A stretch of DNA of 64,000 nt, taken from an uncultured Algibacter sp. (GTDB taxonomy: Bacteria > Bacteroidota > Bacteroidia > Flavobacteriales > Flavobacteriaceae). The position numbers and the translations under genes are program-made. Below the pieces are notes generated by a model, which searched no databases, was not told where the DNA came from, and saw only the letters and a program-made list of their open reading frames with translations. The stretch is from assembly GCF_947487605.1 (NCBI RefSeq), contig NZ_CANKXK010000008.1, positions 1-64,000 of the forward strand, given 5' to 3'. This document shows positions 61,117 to 64,000 of the stretch, piece by piece (position 1 is the first letter of the stretch; every line of letters begins with the position of its first letter).

Positions 61117-62661
61117 ATGGATAAAGAATTGATTATTCGATCTAGTTCCGAGCATGTTGATTTTGCCTTATTAAAAGATGGAAAACTTATTGAATTACAA
61201 AAAGATGAAGATGATAATAACTTCTCGGTTGGCGATGTGTTTATAGCCAAAATTCGAAAAGCTGTTCCTGGACTAAATGCTGCATTTGTTAATGTAGGTT
61301 ATGAAAAAGATGCGTTTTTGCATTATCATGATTTAGGTCCAAAATTACCTTCTCTTTTAAAATTCACAAAACGTGTAAGCACAGGTAAACTAAAAGATTT
61401 TTCTTTAAAAAACTTCCCATTTGAAAAAGATATTGAGAAAGATGGCAAAATTGCCGACGTCTTAAAATCTAATCAGTCGCTATTAGTACAAATAGTAAAA
61501 GAACCAATATCAACTAAAGGCCCTAGAATAAGCTCCGAGCTTTCTATTGCTGGTAGATATATTGTTTTAGTTCCTTTTTCTAGCCGCATTTCTATTTCAC
61601 AAAAAATAGAAGACCGCGAAGAAAAAGACCGATTAAAACGATTGGTTAAAAGTATCACACCGCAAGGTTTTGGTATTATTGTTCGTACAGTAGCACAAGG
61701 CAAAAAAGTAGCAGAGCTAGATAAAGATTTACAAAATTTGCTTAGTCGTTGGACGGCAATGTGTAAAAAGCTACACAAAGCGCATCACCCTAGTAAAGTA
61801 TTAGGAGAAATGAATAAAGCCTCGTCAATTTTACGAGATATATTTAATGACTCTTTTACAGGAATTACTGTCGATGATGAAGAGCTCTATTATCAAATTA
61901 AAGATTACGTGCAAGAAATTGCACCAGAAAAAGAATCAATAGTTAAATTGTATCAGTCTAAAAATCCAATTTTTGAAAAATTTGGAATTGAAAGACAAAT
62001 TAAAACCTCCTTTGGTAAAACCGTTTCTATGGCAAAAGGCGCCTATTTGGTAATTGAACATACCGAAGCACTGCATGTTATAGATGTAAACAGCGGTAAT
62101 AGATCTAACAAAGCAAACAACCAAGAGGACACAGCATTAGAAGTTAATTTAATTGCAGCAACAGAAATGGCGCGCCAATTGCGATTACGCGATATGGGTG
62201 GTATTATAGTTGTTGATTTTATTGATATGACCAATGCTGCAAACAGGCAAAAATTGTTTAACCACCTTCGTGATGAAATGAAGGATGACAGAGCTAAACA
62301 TAAAATATTGCCTCCAAGTAAATTTGGATTGATACAAATAACAAGACAACGTGTACGACCAGAAATGAACATTAAAACCAGAGAGGAAAACCCTAATGGC
62401 ATTAATGGTTCTGAGGTTGAAGCACCCATAGGATTGGTGCAAAAAATAAATCACGATCTTGAGGGACTATTAAAAAAAGACTATAAAAAGTTGACTTTAA
62501 ACACACATCCTTTTATAGCAGCCTTTTTAACAAAAGGTTTTCCATCTGTACGTTCAAAATGGTTTTTTGAACACAAAAAATGGGTTAAAGTTTTACCAAG
62601 AGATGCTTACACATACCTTGAATATCATTTTTTCGATAAAAATGGTAAACAAATTAAATAA
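61117..62661 (+). CDS. rng: Ribonuclease E/G-family endoribonuclease
   Basis: A 514-residue RNase G-type endonuclease for rRNA and mRNA processing. An S1 RNA-binding domain (about 37-125, VGDVFIAKIRKAVPGLNAAFVNVGYEKDAFLHYHDLG) is followed by the RNase H-like catalytic core with HVIDVNSGNRSN and IIVVDFIDM, holding the metal-binding Asp residues, and QITRQRVRPEMNIKT-like sequence. The CPxC zinc-link motif of E. coli RNase E/G is not present. The leader is structured. Confidence 0.93.
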   Translation: MDKELIIRSSSEHVDFALLKDGKLIELQKDEDDNNFSVGDVFIAKIRKAVPGLNAAFVNVGYEKDAFLHYHDLGPKLPSLLKFTKRVSTGKLKDFSLKNFPFEKDIEKDGKIADVLKSNQSLLVQIVKEPISTKGPRISSELSIAGRYIVLVPFSSRISISQKIEDREEKDRLKRLVKSITPQGFGIIVRTVAQGKKVAELDKDLQNLLSRWTAMCKKLHKAHHPSKVLGEMNKASSILRDIFNDSFTGITVDDEELYYQIKDYVQEIAPEKESIVKLYQSKNPIFEKFGIERQIKTSFGKTVSMAKGAYLVIEHTEALHVIDVNSGNRSNKANNQEDTALEVNLIAATEMARQLRLRDMGGIIVVDFIDMTNAANRQKLFNHLRDEMKDDRAKHKILPPSKFGLIQITRQRVRPEMNIKTREENPNGINGSEVEAPIGLVQKINHDLEGLLKKDYKKLTLNTHPFIAAFLTKGFPSVRSKWFFEHKKWVKVLPRDAYTYLEYHFFDKNGKQIK

Positions 62662-62663
62662 TT

Positions 62664-62699
62664 AAAAACCCGCTACTTTTAATGTTTGCGGGTTTTTTT
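62664..62699 (+). terminator. Terminator of the RNase G gene
   Basis: AAAACCCGC and GCGGGTTTT form a strong stem with a 15-nt loop and a T-run. The AAAA on the left lets it also stop minus-strand transcripts from the GIN-domain gene. Confidence 0.88.
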
Positions 62700-62709
62700 G
62701 TTTTTTAAC

Positions 62710-63363
62710 TTAATTGGAATTAATTATTTTTCCTGACCCAGAAATATTAGCCTCTATAACTGGTGCTCCTATGTAATACACATCTCCACTTCCTTCAATA
62801 CGAACATTTAAATTATTAGTGCAATTGACTTTACAATCACCACTTCCAATGATATTTACATTACAATCATTTATTGTAAATAAAAGTCCTTCAAAATTTC
62901 CACTACCCTCATTTTTTAAAGTAAGGCTTTTGGCACCCCCTTCAATACTAATATCTCCTGTGCCAGAATTATAAACATAAAAATCCCCAATAGTGTCAAC
63001 ATCTATTATTGTAATATTTCCAATACCAGAATTCTTAATACTATTAATGCTTGGAACAATAATATTGACTTTTAGACTAATGCCTCGATAATTATAATCA
63101 TCATCAAGATAAAGTTTTAACTCATCATCTTCAACGTTGGTTTTTACTTCGTTAATTATATTATCATCTGCAATTACTTCTATAGATTGAGAAGCTCCTT
63201 GTGTAATTATTACATTAAAAACACCTTCACTATCAACTTTAGTGAAATTTGCAACATTTCTAAACTCTGAAGTAAGACTACCTGAACCAGTAATGGTATC
63301 TCTTGAGCATGAAGATAGAAAGGTCAATAATAAGGCTATGGGTAAAATAACTAGGTTTTTCAT
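62710..63363 (-). CDS. GIN-domain (DUF2807) lipoprotein
   Basis: A 217-residue lipoprotein (signal MKNLVILPIALLLTFLSSC, Cys19) with a putative auto-transporter adhesin, head GIN domain. Strand repeats such as SGIGNITIIDVD, SGTGDISIEGG, GSGNFEGL, GSGDCKVNC and GSGDVYYIGAP form a right-handed beta-helix-like stack. A surface or periplasmic binding role is inferred. The open frame continues in frame 52 codons upstream to an ATG at 63519, but that part precedes the signal peptide and is excluded. Confidence 0.85.
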   Translation of the reverse strand: MKNLVILPIALLLTFLSSCSRDTITGSGSLTSEFRNVANFTKVDSEGVFNVIITQGASQSIEVIADDNIINEVKTNVEDDELKLYLDDDYNYRGISLKVNIIVPSINSIKNSGIGNITIIDVDTIGDFYVYNSGTGDISIEGGAKSLTLKNEGSGNFEGLLFTINDCNVNIIGSGDCKVNCTNNLNVRIEGSGDVYYIGAPVIEANISGSGKIINSN

Positions 63364-63577
63364 TTTGTTTGTAATTATATTTAATTCATTATTTAGTTTT
63401 ACTGTAGGAATCCAATGGAAATTAATAGGAGACCATCCTTCTTTGTGATTTTTCAAATAAACTGTACTCTCTTTCTTTCCTGAATACACATGTTTCGTTT
63501 TAATAGTTTTTGTTTTCATTTATATTAAAATTTATTGTTTTTATTTATCTGTAATTATAGTGAATGCTGTTTATTGG
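63364..63577. other. Upstream spacer with in-frame ORF extension
   Basis: A 214-bp gap between the GIN-domain gene and the barrel gene. An ATG at 63519 opens a frame (MKTKTIKTKHVYSGKKES...) that joins the lipoprotein frame without a stop. It has no recognised motif, no terminator is visible, and no exact -7 box was found. Confidence 0.5.
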
Positions 63578-64000
63578 CTAGAACTCAATTTTATAACTTA
63601 AATTTGGGATAACGACTTTACTGAATTTAGTTTCTACTAGACCAGTATTTAAATTGTATATATCTTTATCAAACTCCTTAGTTTGTCCTGAATTTAAAAC
63701 TTGTAATGACCAAACAGACGCATGTTTTTTCTTATTTTTTCTGAAAGAAACTGAGAAAGAAGTTATTGGCACATCATTAAATTTTTTTGCAAATGAAAGC
63801 TCACCATTTGTTTCTCCATAAACAACATCTTGTTTATCTATTGACCTTTGCTCATCTATAGATTCGATTCGGTTTCCGCCAAGGTAATTAAGTCTAATAT
63901 TGGCACTTAATAAGTTGTTCTTACTTTTGCCTACTTGCCACTCTTTACCAATCAATGCATTTATAACATAGTTTTTATTGAATATGGTGTTTCTTTCTAC
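63578..64000 (-). CDS. Outer-membrane beta-barrel protein, C-terminal part (cut by window edge)
   Basis: The frame is open to the edge, so the 5' end lies beyond 64000. The visible 140 residues (VERNTIFNKNYVINALIGKEWQVGK..., YLGGNRIESIDEQRS, KKFNDVPITSFSVSFRKNKKKHASVWSLQVLNSGQTKEF..., VVIPNLSYKIEF) read as the last strands of a TonB-dependent-receptor-like barrel, with the terminal Phe typical of outer-membrane proteins. A GIN-domain lipoprotein gene lies downstream on the same strand. Confidence 0.8.
   Translation of the reverse strand, partial: VERNTIFNKNYVINALIGKEWQVGKSKNNLLSANIRLNYLGGNRIESIDEQRSIDKQDVVYGETNGELSFAKKFNDVPITSFSVSFRKNKKKHASVWSLQVLNSGQTKEFDKDIYNLNTGLVETKFSKVVIPNLSYKIEF

Overview
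The window is a chromosomal segment of a low-GC member of the Bacteroidota, almost certainly a marine-type Flavobacteriaceae; the genus cannot be fixed from sequence alone. The evidence is as follows. There are gliding-motility genes (gldD, gldE), type IX secretion C-terminal sorting domains, and many DUF families typical of the group (DUF4271, DUF4296, DUF3098, DUF4199, DUF4301, DUF3127). At least a dozen genes have exact matches to the Bacteroidota promoter -7 box TAnnTTTG. Shine-Dalgarno sequences are almost absent, and several genes appear to start with TTG or GTG. No rRNA, tRNA, CRISPR array, transposase or prophage was found.

Layout. 0.1-6.6 kb: hemD, a DUF4271 membrane protein, a polyprenol-phosphate mannosyltransferase, pyrC, a DUF4296 lipoprotein, an epimerase and tyrS. 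6.7-10 kb: a LuxE-like acyltransferase and two T9SS-sorted proteins. 10-19.4 kb: a PhoB/PhoR-like two-component pair, a MurG-like glycosyltransferase, trmB, a LysE-type exporter, an alkyltransferase-like protein, the Fe-S genes mrp and nfu, a ferredoxin, a phosphoesterase and an SGNH lipoprotein. 19.6-21.2 kb: a His/Met-rich outer-membrane barrel and a CNGKCH protein, probably metal related. 21.3-32.2 kb (all minus strand): an acyl-CoA dehydrogenase, trmN6, rimM, a membrane-anchored MutS-like ATPase, surface proteins, a Zn-peptidase, a SemiSWEET transporter and leuS. 32.5-36 kb: ftsX, DUF3098, uppP, truB and a TonB-like protein. 36-42.6 kb: repair and housekeeping genes, an orphan histidine kinase with a zinc-ribbon partner, hinT and greA. 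42.7-48.6 kb: a thiamine-linked locus with a clear TPP riboswitch in front of a TonB-dependent receptor. 48.7-51.5 kb: an archaeal-type GGGP synthase, a phosphopantetheinyl transferase and ahcY. 51.6-54 kb: a small accessory island with a TcmP/Gp37-Gp68 pair. 54.5-62.7 kb: rpmA, rplU, an HMA lipoprotein, gldD-gldE-ssb-mutY, HU, a 30-residue basic protein and RNase G. 62.7-64 kb: a GIN-domain lipoprotein and the 3' end of an outer-membrane barrel gene cut by the window edge.

The most notable signals are these. (1) The thiamine locus combines a TPP riboswitch, a TonB receptor, a thiamine-binding protein, a PnuC-type permease and a NadR-kinase-like ATPase. (2) The TcmP plus three-Cys-motif pair sits next to a dispersed repeat. 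(3) A population of short palindromic repeats often occurs as inverted doublets, and two copies have entered coding sequence in frame (leuS and truB). (4) The greA and rng transcripts have structured leaders. (5) An HMA lipoprotein carries a metallothionein-like tail.

Most of the rest is ordinary core genome. Start codons were moved from the longest reading frame wherever homology, signal peptides or promoter position argued for a shorter protein.
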